From the NCBI RefSeq assembly GCF_004168585.1, contig NZ_PGVH01000033.1, positions 133,469 through 197,468 on the forward strand: a stretch of DNA of 64,000 nucleotides, given 5' to 3'. Of the stretch, positions 33,191 through 42,322 are shown piece after piece (the first letter of the stretch is position 1; every line of letters starts with the position of its first letter). A program made the translations under genes and the position numbers. The notes under the pieces were generated by a model. That model saw nothing but the letters and a program-made list of their open reading frames with translations, made no database searches and was not told where the DNA came from. Source of the DNA: Shewanella sp. OPT22. GTDB lineage: Bacteria > Pseudomonadota > Gammaproteobacteria > Enterobacterales > Shewanellaceae.

Positions 33191-34201
33191 TCATTGCCCT
33201 AAGGGTAGCGTTAAACGGGCTACTCTGCTTTTCGGCAAATATGACAGGTCAACTTTTTGATTATTGAGTGATAACTGGACGGCTTGAGGTGCACCAAACA
33301 CAGCATTAAATGGCGCCTTACCTGAAACTATCTTGTTATATCCGGCTTTTTTCTCACCTAAGATAAGTACCTTACCTGTAGCATCTTCTAATTTTATCCA
33401 ACAACTTTCAGTTAATTGTAAATTAATTTCTGTTAATGCTGCTGTCACTTGAGTTTCAGTATTTGAATTTTCAACTGAATTTGTTACTGGTTCAGTTAAT
33501 GCTGCGGCCGGAGCGTCGTCTATTTTTTGCGTTGGAGACTGTTGCTGTTCTGGCGTCGACTTATCAGTATTTACGGATGTAGTTTGCGGCTCAAGTTCTT
33601 GAGGTTGTTTTGGTGACAGTGCCACATCGGTTGCAAACTCAGAATTATTAACCTCTTGTTCTGCTTCAGTTTTTGCATTAGCCATGTCAATCGAAGAGTG
33701 TGGTGTTGTTTCAGTTAAACGTTGTTCTTCAAGTGTTGGCTTAGACAAATCTGTTAACTCACTGAAAAAAGAAGATTTCTGAGCCCACCAAAAACCAAAC
33801 ATACCAATTAAAACGATAACGATGATGTAGGTAATCCAAGTCAGACGGTTATCAGCTGCTTCACGTGTTGTTTTTCTAGAAAAGCTTTGCATAGTAGGAG
33901 ACTTTTCAAGGCCCAGTTGTGCATCTATACATTCTTGAATCAAAAATGGGTCAACAGCCACTAAGCGAGCGTAGTTTTTAATGTAGCCCTTTGCGTATGT
34001 AGTAGAAGCAGTATTACTAAAATCATCCGCTTCAATTTCTTCAATTAGAGTGATACGTAGGTTAAGTGCTTTTGCTACGTCTTCTTTTTTGAGCCCTTTT
34101 TCATTACGTGCTTTTTGAAGTAATGAGCCAATAGTGTGCTCTGGCTTAGACTCTATCTTTGGTGCCTCTTGTTCAGGCGAATCATTATTTAAATCAGTCA
34201 T
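33191..34201 (-). CDS. rodZ: Cell-shape protein RodZ
   Basis: The 336-residue protein has an N-terminal helix-turn-helix (about 22-90: I-G-S-L-L-Q-K-A-R-N-E-K-G-L), a membrane helix (about 119-140) and a Gln/Thr-rich periplasmic linker. A C-terminal DUF4115-like domain (about 250-336) follows. RodZ links MreB filaments to the cell wall machinery (established). Its ATG overlaps the pilW stop by one base (TAATG). Confidence 0.95.
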   Translation of the reverse strand: MTDLNNDSPEQEAPKIESKPEHTIGSLLQKARNEKGLKKEDVAKALNLRITLIEEIEADDFSNTASTTYAKGYIKNYARLVAVDPFLIQECIDAQLGLEKSPTMQSFSRKTTREAADNRLTWITYIIVIVLIGMFGFWWAQKSSFFSELTDLSKPTLEEQRLTETTPHSSIDMANAKTEAEQEVNNSEFATDVALSPKQPQELEPQTTSVNTDKSTPEQQQSPTQKIDDAPAAALTEPVTNSVENSNTETQVTAALTEINLQLTESCWIKLEDATGKVLILGEKKAGYNKIVSGKAPFNAVFGAPQAVQLSLNNQKVDLSYLPKSRVARLTLPLGQ

Positions 34202-34986
34202 TAGTGCATACTTGCTTTATATTGCTTAGCCTGTGAAGACTTAGGAAACTTTGCTAACAGCGTTAGACCATATTGCTTTTCTAACGCACGGTCGTTCATT
34301 TTCTTTGCGATATCGATGCCGAGTAACAAGCTTTCTGGAGATTGAAAGGCAATTTTATGATATCGAGATAGCCATTCATTAGCGTCTTTGTATTGATGTA
34401 ACTTAAGCTTTATTTTAGTAATTGCAATAATTGATGTTGTTCTTCTTGGTGCATAGTTCAGTGCCATCTCATAGTATTTAATGGCTTTTTCATACTCTTT
34501 TGCTTCTTCACTACACAATCCAAGGTTTTCATAACTGGAAGCCACTCTGGTGTATTTAGGTTGTTCTATGGCAGCAAGGAACATTTTTTCGGAGCGTTTA
34601 TAGTCTTTTTGTTCGCAGAGAAAAACACCAAAATTATTATAAGCATCTCCCGTTGCAGTTCGGCTATGAATTGCCCGTTCGTAGGCTTTTTCAGCTCTTT
34701 TTACATCATCAACTTTTTGATAATAATAAGCCATGGATAAATGAACTTCCTCTAGGTGAGGTGCATACTCCATGGCTTGTTCTAAATTGTATTTAGCTTG
34801 ATCACTGTTGCCTCTTTGCAGATAGGTCAATCCTAGTTGCATCCTATCTCTAGCGGCCGCTTCTTTATTAATTTCTTGCTCTGCGACAGGGATACCAGTG
34901 CCTTGGTAAGTTCTCTCGGTAACGCATCCCGCTGTTATCAATACTAGCGAGCTAACTAAGCTAGCCTTTAAGATTCCATGTCGCAT
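34201..34986 (-). CDS. pilW: Type IV pilus biogenesis lipoprotein PilW/PilF
   Basis: The 261-residue protein has a lipobox L-I-T-A-G-C (Cys21) followed by six TPR-like repeats (L-G-L-T-Y-L-Q-R-G-N, M-A-Y-Y-Y-Q-K and N-F-G-V-F-L-C-E-Q-K-D-Y, among others). PilF/PilW places the secretin PilQ in the outer membrane (established). It lies between rlmN and rodZ, the standard position. Confidence 0.95.
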   Translation of the reverse strand: MRHGILKASLVSSLVLITAGCVTERTYQGTGIPVAEQEINKEAAARDRMQLGLTYLQRGNSDQAKYNLEQAMEYAPHLEEVHLSMAYYYQKVDDVKRAEKAYERAIHSRTATGDAYNNFGVFLCEQKDYKRSEKMFLAAIEQPKYTRVASSYENLGLCSEEAKEYEKAIKYYEMALNYAPRRTTSIIAITKIKLKLHQYKDANEWLSRYHKIAFQSPESLLLGIDIAKKMNDRALEKQYGLTLLAKFPKSSQAKQYKASMH

Positions 34987-35023
34987 TGAAACTCCTATCC
35001 TAATGAGCTAAATATTATGTTTA

Positions 35024-36145
35024 TCAGCCCATTGTGACGGAAATTTCTTTTTGTTGCATTTGTTTTTTTGCTAAACGCTTTGTTCTGTCTCTGATGTCAC
35101 CAGCGAGCTGACCACATGCGGCATCAATATCATCACCGCGGGTTTTACGAACAATTACAGTCAAGCCATATCCCATTAATACTTTTGAAAATCTATCGAT
35201 TCGAGAGTTCGATGATTTACCATACGGAGAACCTGGATATGGGTTGAACGGGATCAGGTTTATTTTACACGGAGTATCTTTTAACAGCTTAGCTAAGGCG
35301 TGAGCTTGATCAGTACTATCATTAATGTGGTCTAGCATTACATATTCAATCGTCACTTTGCCTCTATTGGCATTGGACTTAGCAATATAGCGACTGATTC
35401 CGGCTAAGAATTCTTGCAATGGATATTTTTTGTTTACTGGCACTAAAACATCACGTAATTCATCATCTGGAGCATGAATGCTTACGGCCAACGCAACATC
35501 TAATTCTTCGCCCATCTTATCTAATGCTGGAACAACGCCTGATGTTGAAACCGTAACACGGCGTTTTGACAAGCTAAAACCAAAGTCATCTAACATGACT
35601 TTAATCGCAGGGATCACGTTCGCTAAATTTAATAATGGTTCGCCCATGCCCATCATTACCACGTTTGTGATTGGACGCTCACCAGTATCTTTTTGAAAGC
35701 CGATATAGTCAGCAACACGCCAGATTTGACCAATGATTTCAGCTACGCTTAAATTTCGGTTAAAACCTTGTTGAGCGGTAGAGCAAAACGTGCAAGCCAG
35801 TGCACAACCAACTTGTGAACTTACGCATAACGTGGCTCGATCGTCTTCTGGAATATACACCGTTTCAACTTCTTGCCCATCACCCACATTAATGGCGAAT
35901 TTAATTGTGCCATCTGCTGATTTTTGTAGGCTTGATATCTCTGGTGCAATGATTTCACACCGTGCCGCCAATTTAGCTTTTAGCTTTTTATTGATGTTGG
36001 ACATCTCATCAAAATCAGAGACCCCAAAGTGATAGATCCATTTCATTAATTGATCTGCACGAAATGGCTTTTCACCGAGTTCGGTAAACAGCTCTCGCAT
36101 TGCATTTCTATCGAGATCTAATAAATTGATCTTTTTTTCACTCAT
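35024..36145 (-). CDS. rlmN: Dual-specificity rRNA/tRNA methyltransferase RlmN
   Basis: The 373-residue radical-SAM enzyme has the cluster motif C-A-L-A-C-T-F-C and the second Cys near the C-terminus (D-I-D-A-A-C-G-Q-L). It methylates A2503 of 23S rRNA and A37 of some tRNAs (established). It is the first gene of the long minus-strand block. Its promoter should lie in 36146-36349, which also faces the OTU-like gene; no clear boxes were identified there. Confidence 0.97.
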   Translation of the reverse strand: MSEKKINLLDLDRNAMRELFTELGEKPFRADQLMKWIYHFGVSDFDEMSNINKKLKAKLAARCEIIAPEISSLQKSADGTIKFAINVGDGQEVETVYIPEDDRATLCVSSQVGCALACTFCSTAQQGFNRNLSVAEIIGQIWRVADYIGFQKDTGERPITNVVMMGMGEPLLNLANVIPAIKVMLDDFGFSLSKRRVTVSTSGVVPALDKMGEELDVALAVSIHAPDDELRDVLVPVNKKYPLQEFLAGISRYIAKSNANRGKVTIEYVMLDHINDSTDQAHALAKLLKDTPCKINLIPFNPYPGSPYGKSSNSRIDRFSKVLMGYGLTVIVRKTRGDDIDAACGQLAGDIRDRTKRLAKKQMQQKEISVTMG

Positions 36146-36349
36146 TTTGGGTAAACCTCAAACGCTAACAAAAGTTTCAACCGCTTATTTTGCGGGCGGG
36201 AGATTATACAGTTTTTAGGCTTTGTAAGCTAGGGGACTCATAATGAAAAGTTGCTGATGCTTACATTAAATAACCTTTACTTTTGTAGCAATAATGATGG
36301 CAAGTAATACAATGAAAAATTATTAGTTTAACTTTGCTTAAGGCTTCTA

Positions 36350-37246
36350 ATGCTAGCAGTTAGAGATGCTAATTCAGAAAGAATTACTAAGTGTTTCACA
36401 GAAAAAAATCTTCACTTAAAGCGTGGTGATGAGTTTACTCTAGTTGTGAAGACTAACCCTAAACTACAAGGGCTTTCTAGCAGTTATAAAACTTATCAGT
36501 ACAAAGTTAAAGGTAATCAAAACAATTGGTGGATTAGGCGGAGTGGCTTCTGGGGAACACTTAGCTCTTACTTTGGTTCAGCACGACAAGATTGTTTGTT
36601 TCTCTCTCAGAAAATGAATGAATTACAACAGCAAGGAAAACTAAGCGATATAGGTACATCCCCTAAAGAGCTCAAGCTTTATAGCGTTGCAGGAAATGGT
36701 ACTTGTTTATTTAGGACACTCGTAGCTTTCCATACTAAAAACTCAGCGTGGTTTACACAAATGTCTCAAGCCCAGTTAAAAGGGTTTGTTTGTAAAACAG
36801 AGTACAAAAAGAAAGTTTGTACTGCGATAACGCGCGCCATTCATTCTAGTCTTGAAATGAGTGGAACAGGTTTGTCTGAAAATTTGCGAAAAGAACTGGC
36901 AAATAAATTATTTGGGTTATCAATTTCGCAAGATGAGTTTTCTCTTAGCTACCTAGATAGAGTACAAGAGTTATTAAACATCCTTAAATTGGAACATGGC
37001 TCCCTGGCAGACAAACTTAAGGAATCAACAAATTTAAGAATGCTAGCAGATGGCATTGCATCAAATTTTAATCATTTTTTGATTGAAGAATTTAACACAA
37101 CGCGCCTCAAAGAACCGGGAGAAAACGAGTTTGTCGACTTTTCAAAGCCACTCGTAGTGCATCAACCTAATCATTTTGAAGCACTCGGTTTATCTAGCTA
37201 TTTTTCTTCTAGTCCTGATAACAGAAATACCTACGGCACGATTTAA
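36350..37246 (+). CDS. OTU-like cysteine protease, candidate effector
   Basis: The 298-residue protein has Y-S-V-A-G-N-G-T-C119-L-F-R-T-L, which matches the OTU active-site motif (G-D-G-N-C-L-F-R-A-L) with Cys119 in place. H275-F-E-A-L near the end fits the OTU His motif H-Y-x-x-L. The Asp before the Cys is replaced by Asn116. The N-terminal 100 residues are a separate module with no known match. There is no signal peptide. OTU proteases cleave ubiquitin chains, and in bacteria they are mostly host-directed effectors (established). A target inside the cell is also possible. The gene is a singleton inserted between rlmN and rlmG. Confidence 0.65.
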   Translation: MLAVRDANSERITKCFTEKNLHLKRGDEFTLVVKTNPKLQGLSSSYKTYQYKVKGNQNNWWIRRSGFWGTLSSYFGSARQDCLFLSQKMNELQQQGKLSDIGTSPKELKLYSVAGNGTCLFRTLVAFHTKNSAWFTQMSQAQLKGFVCKTEYKKKVCTAITRAIHSSLEMSGTGLSENLRKELANKLFGLSISQDEFSLSYLDRVQELLNILKLEHGSLADKLKESTNLRMLADGIASNFNHFLIEEFNTTRLKEPGENEFVDFSKPLVVHQPNHFEALGLSSYFSSSPDNRNTYGTI

Positions 37247-37253
37247 ACTCAAT

Positions 37254-38387
37254 TTAGCGCTTAACAGATTGCAAAATAACAAACTTTCCATTCGATGCAA
37301 CTAACTCACAATTCCCAAATAATCGCTTTAGTTTTGCGTGATATGCGAGGTGTCTGTTACCCACGACATGCAGTACTCCGCCATTACTTAATTTTTTTCT
37401 CGCATCAACGAACATTTGCCAAGCGATGTGATCCGTAATGGCTTCACCTTGGTGGAAAGGAGGATTACAAAGAATGAGATCTACTTCGGTGTATTCTGGT
37501 AAATGAGTTAAGCAATCGTCCCATATAAACTGTCCCTGTTGTTCTGCAAACCCATTGTCTATCCAGTTTTGCTGGGCACTCGATACCGCCATTGCAGAGT
37601 CGTCGACAAAGCATACATTTGCTTCAGGGAATAACTGAGCAGCTCTCAAGCCTAGAACACCATTTCCACAGCCTAAATCGACAATATTTTTAAAGTCTCC
37701 TTTGGGCATGTTTTCCAACATGATACGAGCGCCAACATCAAGCTTACTTGCTGCAAACACATTGCTTTTATTCGAAATGGATAACTCTGTATTTGGCAAT
37801 GTCCAGTTTGTTGTTTTCAATAGATCTCGTTTTACGCCATCAAATACGCAATGAATTACTCTTGTTTTTTTCCATGTCAGGCTCGGATCTGCATCGCCAA
37901 AGAACTTATTGATTTGCTCAACAATCGATTTATTGATGGACTTGGCTTTACCGCCTATGAGTAATGGCGTGCCTTCAGGGAGTATGGTTGATAGGCGTGT
38001 AAGTAAGTGGTTTAAATAAACTAGGCTTTTAGGCAGCTTTAATAATACCAATTGAGGAATAAATGGAAGTTCTGCTTCACTATCAATTCGCTCAATATTG
38101 TTGCTTAAATTATTGTCAGCTAAATTAGACATTAAACCCAAGTGACTGGTTTTATTATCGGCTTCAAAACAAATCTCAGAGTCAGGGAATAATGTTTTTA
38201 CACCACAAGTTAAGGCACCAAAGCCATCATTAACGATAAGGATCTTGTCGGTATCAAACTCAGATTCGTGAAGTGTTTTTAGCACATGCTCATCAGCAGC
38301 ATCCCATGCTTGCAAATTTGACTTTTGCTGAATGGGATAACGGTTTAAAACTAATGAAAGTTGTGAATCAGAAAGTGCTAAGTTCAT
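37254..38387 (-). CDS. rlmG: 23S rRNA m2G1835 methyltransferase RlmG
   Basis: From the ATG at 38387 the protein has about 377 residues and starts M-N-L-A-L-S-D-S-Q-L-S-L. An upstream alternative adds 11 unlikely residues. It has two Rossmann-like domains: D-L-G-C-G-N-G-V-L-G for SAM and the N-P-P-F-H-Q motif of N2-guanine methyltransferases. It modifies G1835 of 23S rRNA (established). It converges on the OTU-like gene with a 7-bp gap. Confidence 0.94.
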   Translation of the reverse strand: MNLALSDSQLSLVLNRYPIQQKSNLQAWDAADEHVLKTLHESEFDTDKILIVNDGFGALTCGVKTLFPDSEICFEADNKTSHLGLMSNLADNNLSNNIERIDSEAELPFIPQLVLLKLPKSLVYLNHLLTRLSTILPEGTPLLIGGKAKSINKSIVEQINKFFGDADPSLTWKKTRVIHCVFDGVKRDLLKTTNWTLPNTELSISNKSNVFAASKLDVGARIMLENMPKGDFKNIVDLGCGNGVLGLRAAQLFPEANVCFVDDSAMAVSSAQQNWIDNGFAEQQGQFIWDDCLTHLPEYTEVDLILCNPPFHQGEAITDHIAWQMFVDARKKLSNGGVLHVVGNRHLAYHAKLKRLFGNCELVASNGKFVILQSVKR

Positions 38388-38593
38388 TTTGAGGCCAGTG
38401 AGAAAAATAACGACCCCCATTATCTCAAAGTTCGATAAAGAAAATCAGTCTAAATTACGATAGACGGTTTTTATTTGTTCAATTCCTGCGAATTATTACA
38501 TTTGTGCTGTAATTAAAGCATCTGACTCTAATTTTAAATAACTTATCGTCAGGTACTTTTTTGAGATATTTCAAGTTGTTTTTATAAGGAATT

Positions 38594-38695
38594 ATGATGA
38601 AGCAAAAAGTAACGAAAGGGGTTTCTTATCTATTTCTCATTGTCTTGATGATGCTGGCTTGGTATCAACTTGGAGAATGGATCATTTTGCAGTAA
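38594..38695 (+). CDS. 33-residue single-span membrane peptide
   Basis: A short frame starts M-M-K-Q-K-V-T-K-G-V. One strong hydrophobic segment follows (S-Y-L-F-L-I-V-L-M-M-L-A-W-Y), then E-W-I-I-L-Q and TAA. AAGGA sits just before the ATG pair. Lys residues at the N-terminus suggest an N-in orientation. It lies 31 bp before the alkB-like gene. I do not recognise a family. Confidence 0.5.
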   Translation: MMKQKVTKGVSYLFLIVLMMLAWYQLGEWIILQ

Positions 38696-38725
38696 CTTAC
38701 TTCATTAGTATCGTTTTATGATTGG

Positions 38726-39346
38726 ATGGGTATGCAACTTGGGCTATTAGGGGAGGAAAGTAATGAGCAAGCAAACTGCAACCTACCGATTACTCTTTGT
38801 CGGAACTACCTCTCAAAAAGTAAGATTGATCTACTAATAAAAGAATCGGAATGTTACGACTTTTCATCACCGCAAATTCAGGTTTACGGGAAACAGCATT
38901 ATATTCCTAGAGAGCAAGTTTGGTATGCCGATGAAGGCTGCGACATGCTTTATTCAAAGTTATTGGTGCCTGCAAATCCGTGGCCTTACTACTTGAATAG
39001 ACTTAGACATCAACTCAATACTGAGTTTTCTCAAAACTGTAACGGTGCACTTGTGAATCGTTATCGAAATGGTAAAGACAGTATGGGGTGGCACAGTGAT
39101 GACGAGCCCGAAATATCTATCGGAACGGATGTCATCTCCATAAGCCTTGGAGCATCGAGAGGTTTTGTTATAAAGCACAAGGAGACTGGCGAAAAGGAAT
39201 CGTTTTTGTTGAAGAGTGGTGACTTGCTCATAATGCACTTTCCAATGCAGCAAGAGTGGCTTCACTCTGTACCGAAGCGACAACAAATTGAAACTGAACG
39301 TCTTAATCTAACCTTCAGAACAATTACCCCAAATTATCATCAATAA
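38726..39346 (+). CDS. AlkB-like DNA/RNA repair dioxygenase
   Basis: The 206-residue protein has the Fe(II) ligands H123-x-D125 (G-W-H-S-D-D-E) and H180 (W-L-H-S-V-P). The 2-oxoglutarate motif R192-L-N-L-T-F-R198 is present, as is the N-R-Y-R-N-G-K-D stretch of the AlkB2/AlkB3-like group. It removes alkyl groups from nucleobases (established for the family). No ada-like regulator is close. Confidence 0.92.
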   Translation: MGMQLGLLGEESNEQANCNLPITLCRNYLSKSKIDLLIKESECYDFSSPQIQVYGKQHYIPREQVWYADEGCDMLYSKLLVPANPWPYYLNRLRHQLNTEFSQNCNGALVNRYRNGKDSMGWHSDDEPEISIGTDVISISLGASRGFVIKHKETGEKESFLLKSGDLLIMHFPMQQEWLHSVPKRQQIETERLNLTFRTITPNYHQ

Positions 39347-39432
39347 CATTTCTTTCTAAAAGTGTGCTATTCAACACAGTTAAATCTCAAAATTAACGCT
39401 ACAACTAAAGTTTTTAATGGAATGAGTCGAGC

Positions 39433-39936
39433 ATGAATGTTTGTGTGATCATAACTGTCACAGGAGAAGGTGACTTTGAAATTGTAAATCAACTTGCTGC
39501 TGAAACCTGTGCCCTTAATGCAAAGTGGATGACGAGCAAAGTGAGTCGAATCGGTGAGCAATTTGCAGCGTTGATACTCGTTGATATCGAATCTGAAAAG
39601 TTAGGCTGTTTGGAGGATGCTTTTAGAACCAATTACCCGCAGCTAACCTTTAGCTACAGTGAGCCTAAAGTTGAAGCTGCAATATTCAGTGAGCCTATTC
39701 AAGTCACTCTGAACTGCGAAGACAGGTCAGGTTTAACACGAGAAATAAATGATTTATTAACAGGACTGGAAGTAGAAGTAGAGCATATTAATACGATTAG
39801 AGCTCCGGTTTCGGGTTTAGGGTGTTCAGTTTATGAAGCAAAAATGACCTTAAGGCTACCTACTGATGTAACCCAAGAAAACCTTGTTCACAAGCTTGAA
39901 CAGCTCAATAACAAAATTCGAATCTCTTGTGATTGA
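39433..39936 (+). CDS. gcvR: GcvR-like ACT-domain regulator
   Basis: The 167-residue protein has two ACT domains: residues about 3-80 (I-T-V-T-G-E-G-D-F-E) and 93-165 (L-N-C-E-D-R-S-G-L-T-R-E-I). It is of GcvR length and pattern. GcvR binds GcvA to repress the glycine cleavage operon (established in E. coli). No gcv genes are in the window. It is followed by bolA 56 bp downstream on the same strand. Confidence 0.85.
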   Translation: MNVCVIITVTGEGDFEIVNQLAAETCALNAKWMTSKVSRIGEQFAALILVDIESEKLGCLEDAFRTNYPQLTFSYSEPKVEAAIFSEPIQVTLNCEDRSGLTREINDLLTGLEVEVEHINTIRAPVSGLGCSVYEAKMTLRLPTDVTQENLVHKLEQLNNKIRISCD

Positions 39937-39992
39937 CCTTTCTTTAACTGGAAAGTAATCTTCGCCTGTCTTTTACCAATTGAGTTTTTAAC

Positions 39993-40310
39993 ATGGCTTC
40001 TTCATCAAATGGACCTGTTGCAACATTAATTTTAGAAAAGTTAAACAACAGCTTTGCACCAATGTATTTGGATGTACTAAACGAAAGCAATCGTCATAAT
40101 GTACCACCAGGTTCTGAAAGCCATTTTAAGGTTGTTATTGTCAGCGATAGTTTTGATGGCAAACGCTTGATTGCTCGCCATCGAATGGTAAATGAAGTAT
40201 TGGCTGATGAGCTTGAAAACAGCATCCATGCGTTATCTATTCACACATACTCAGAAGCTGAGTGGCAGGAAAGTCCTGAGGTACAAAGAACACCTAACTG
40301 TAAGGGGTAG
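39993..40310 (+). CDS. bolA: BolA-family protein
   Basis: A 105-residue protein with the BolA core: L-E-K-L-N-N-S-F-A-P, then S-E-S-H-F-K-V-V-I-V-S-D-S-F-D-G-K, and then R-H-R-M-V-N-E-V-L-A-D-E-L. The length and the H-x-L-S-I-H-T-Y end fit BolA rather than IbaG. BolA binds Fe-S carrying monothiol glutaredoxins and influences cell shape genes (established). A strong hairpin follows. Confidence 0.93.
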   Translation: MASSSNGPVATLILEKLNNSFAPMYLDVLNESNRHNVPPGSESHFKVVIVSDSFDGKRLIARHRMVNEVLADELENSIHALSIHTYSEAEWQESPEVQRTPNCKG

Positions 40311-40319
40311 AATTAAAGA

Positions 40320-40367
40320 AGATAGAACTCATTACTGCATTACATGTTCATGAGTTGTATCTTTTTT
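40320..40367 (+). terminator. Terminator of bolA
   Basis: A 13-bp stem (40320-40332 with 40350-40362, one mismatch) is followed by TTTTT at 40363-40367, just after the bolA stop. Confidence 0.8.
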
Positions 40368-40430
40368 AGACATTGTTACATTCTGATGTTGGTTCGATGC
40401 CCTTAAATCAAATGGTCTATATTCAAGGGG

Positions 40431-41213
40431 TCAAGCTTTTGCTGAGTCCAGGGGAACCTTTCCTCGTAGAGGGTGATATCCAAATCCCTTACTTGTTTGT
40501 TCCGGTGAAGGTTCGATATTCGAATCTACAGGTTTGGATTGCTGAGATGAATTAGGACCAACATTTCCACGTTTAGGGTCATATCTTTGCCCTTGATTTC
40601 TTCGTTCAGGTGAAGGTTCGAATGTATGAAGATCATATGCACCTTGCTTCCGTGACGTGACTGGCTGATGAGACGTACTTGTGTGAGTTGTTCTGACTCT
40701 TTCCGGTTCAGTATGTTTTGTTCGAGTGTTTTTATTTTCAAGTTTTAAATCAAAAAAGTTCAAGAAAGCATTAAAGTTTGCTTCAAGATCTTTTTTATTG
40801 TTGTAGCCACTTTCTAGCGCTTTGAATTGTTTGCTAATTTTTGAATTGTCGGCAAGGCGCTGATTCATTTCATTAACTGTTAAAGGCTTTCTATTAGGCA
40901 ACGGCGTAGCGGTATAAGATTTTAAGTCAGTTTCTTTTTTCGGTTGTGTTTCCGACTTTGGTTTCGATTCATTCTTAATAGCGTCCTCGAAAAACTTGTT
41001 AATGTCAGCTTTTTCAGTACCCTCCAGCTCTACAAACTTTGATGAGCCATCAACATGTCTTAATTCATAAACTTTATCATCAGCTTTCAAGTAAAGCTTT
41101 ACTATCGCAAATTTACCTTCAGCTGCCGATGGTTCTAATCCTGCAGCATTGCACGCTTGAGAGTATGAAGAAGCAAGATCTCTTAAAGGAGTTGGTGCGG
41201 CGGAAGCAGCCAT
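40431..41213 (-). CDS. Unknown protein with C-terminal EPSPE repeats
   Basis: The 260-residue protein is not recognised. Residues 33-60 have a beta pattern (G-K-F-A-I-V-K-L-Y-L-K, K-V-Y-E-L-R-H-V-D-G). Residues 78-110 are Lys/Pro-rich and 115-160 are helical. The tail carries two related 25-residue units (199-223 and 234-258), sharing E-P-S-P-E, G, Y-x-P-x-R-G-x-V. The start A-A-S-A-A-P-T-P-L is not a Sec signal. The low-complexity tail and mixed charge recall secreted effectors, but no secretion genes are present. A role cannot be given. Confidence 0.5.
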   Translation of the reverse strand: MAASAAPTPLRDLASSYSQACNAAGLEPSAAEGKFAIVKLYLKADDKVYELRHVDGSSKFVELEGTEKADINKFFEDAIKNESKPKSETQPKKETDLKSYTATPLPNRKPLTVNEMNQRLADNSKISKQFKALESGYNNKKDLEANFNAFLNFFDLKLENKNTRTKHTEPERVRTTHTSTSHQPVTSRKQGAYDLHTFEPSPERRNQGQRYDPKRGNVGPNSSQQSKPVDSNIEPSPEQTSKGFGYHPLRGKVPLDSAKA

Positions 41214-41373
41214 AGTATTAAGCCTCAGTATTGAGTTATGGCCTAAGTATAATTTTTAATCACTCGCTAATACAGTAATATAGATTAAATATTAAGCCAA
41301 ATGTGATTAAAGTTTATTCATTTTTGTTTTTGTTTTATATTCAAGATAATAAAAATATTTAAGGGAGGGCTTA

Positions 41374-41637
41374 ATGGAGCAGTTAGAGTTTTTTGATATT
41401 CCAAGCCCTTGTATCAATGTATGCCAAGTCGATCCTCGAGGATATTGTTTAGGCTGTTTTCGAAGTCGGGAAGAACGTTTTAATTGGCAAAAATTCGATC
41501 AAGTGACAAAAATTGATGTAATTCGTTTGTGTAAACAGAGAAGAAAACGTTATCGATATGCTATCTATAAAATAAGAAAAGATAAACAGCTTAAAGAGCA
41601 ACAAGAGTTGGATTTAAATGGAAGTTTTGATTTTTAG
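41374..41637 (+). CDS. DUF1289 Cys-rich small protein
   Basis: An 87-residue protein with the DUF1289 pattern P-S-P-C-I-N-V-C-Q-V-D-P-R-G-Y-C-L-G-C-F-R-S. The four Cys probably bind a metal. A basic tail (R-R-K-R-Y-R-Y) follows. Function is unknown. AAGGGAGG lies 5 bp before the ATG, so translation should be strong. It overlaps the convergent gene at 41634 by 4 bp. Confidence 0.88.
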   Translation: MEQLEFFDIPSPCINVCQVDPRGYCLGCFRSREERFNWQKFDQVTKIDVIRLCKQRRKRYRYAIYKIRKDKQLKEQQELDLNGSFDF

Positions 41638-42062
41638 CTTGGTCCCATAGGCTGAGAGAACTTCGGAATTCCCCAAAAATCTTTTAAATAAATTATGATA
41701 TGGCTCTTATTATTAAGAGTAGACTGTTTATTGAATTCTGATAGCTTTGTCTTTACTTCTTGATGGTTTAAAGTACGTTTTAGCCTATTAGTAGCGCTAA
41801 AATAAAAGTACTTTGAAAAAGCTTTGGCTATTTTATGACCCAAGCTATTAGATTGTCTTTGACCATTTGAATTTAATTTATTTTTTGAACGTTCTTGAGT
41901 AACTTCGAATTTTTGAATTTCTGTATCGCTCCCAATAACAGTAATTCTGTATTTACAATTATTTGAAAGCTTTAGGACAGTATTATCCTTTATGGCTCCA
42001 GCTGGTTCACCCAAATTAGCCAATATATTTTCTTTAATTGTTCTAGTACTAATCAAACTCAT
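41634..42062 (-). CDS. Unknown small protein, effector-like
   Basis: The 142-residue basic protein is not recognised. It has a beta-rich start (T-V-L-K-L-S-N-N-C-K-Y-R-I-T-V-I) and then a helix with K-A-F-S-K-Y-F-Y-F-S-A-T-N-R-L-K. The order of elements loosely recalls the N-terminal module of the OTU-like protein (F-T-L-V-V-K-T, then L-S-S-Y-F-G-S-A-R). No signal peptide. It could be an orphan gene, a fragment of a larger effector, or a foreign insertion. The 260 bp before its start (42063-42322) hold nothing clear. Confidence 0.45.
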   Translation of the reverse strand: MSLISTRTIKENILANLGEPAGAIKDNTVLKLSNNCKYRITVIGSDTEIQKFEVTQERSKNKLNSNGQRQSNSLGHKIAKAFSKYFYFSATNRLKRTLNHQEVKTKLSEFNKQSTLNNKSHIIIYLKDFWGIPKFSQPMGPS

Positions 42063-42322
42063 AAATATTAACCGCTTAGTATTTAGGCTTGTACTCTAGT
42101 GTTTAGAGTGAAATTGAAAGCTCAGAACCTGTACCCGTCATTTGTTCAAAAATAGGTATAAAGCTATCTGTAAAAGATGAATGAGCATTGTCTGTTGTTC
42201 TAAGTGATTCCATAACTTATAAAAATTATTTACTTTCAATATTATGAGTATAACTAAAGGTAAATAGTTCTTATCTTAAAGTTTCTTTAATCTTTTTTAA
42301 TAAAGCTTATAAAACTATACAT

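Noticed and set aside
40373..40555. 60-codon plus-strand frame
   Set aside because: It is a shadow of the repeat-tailed gene on the minus strand and lies after the bolA terminator.
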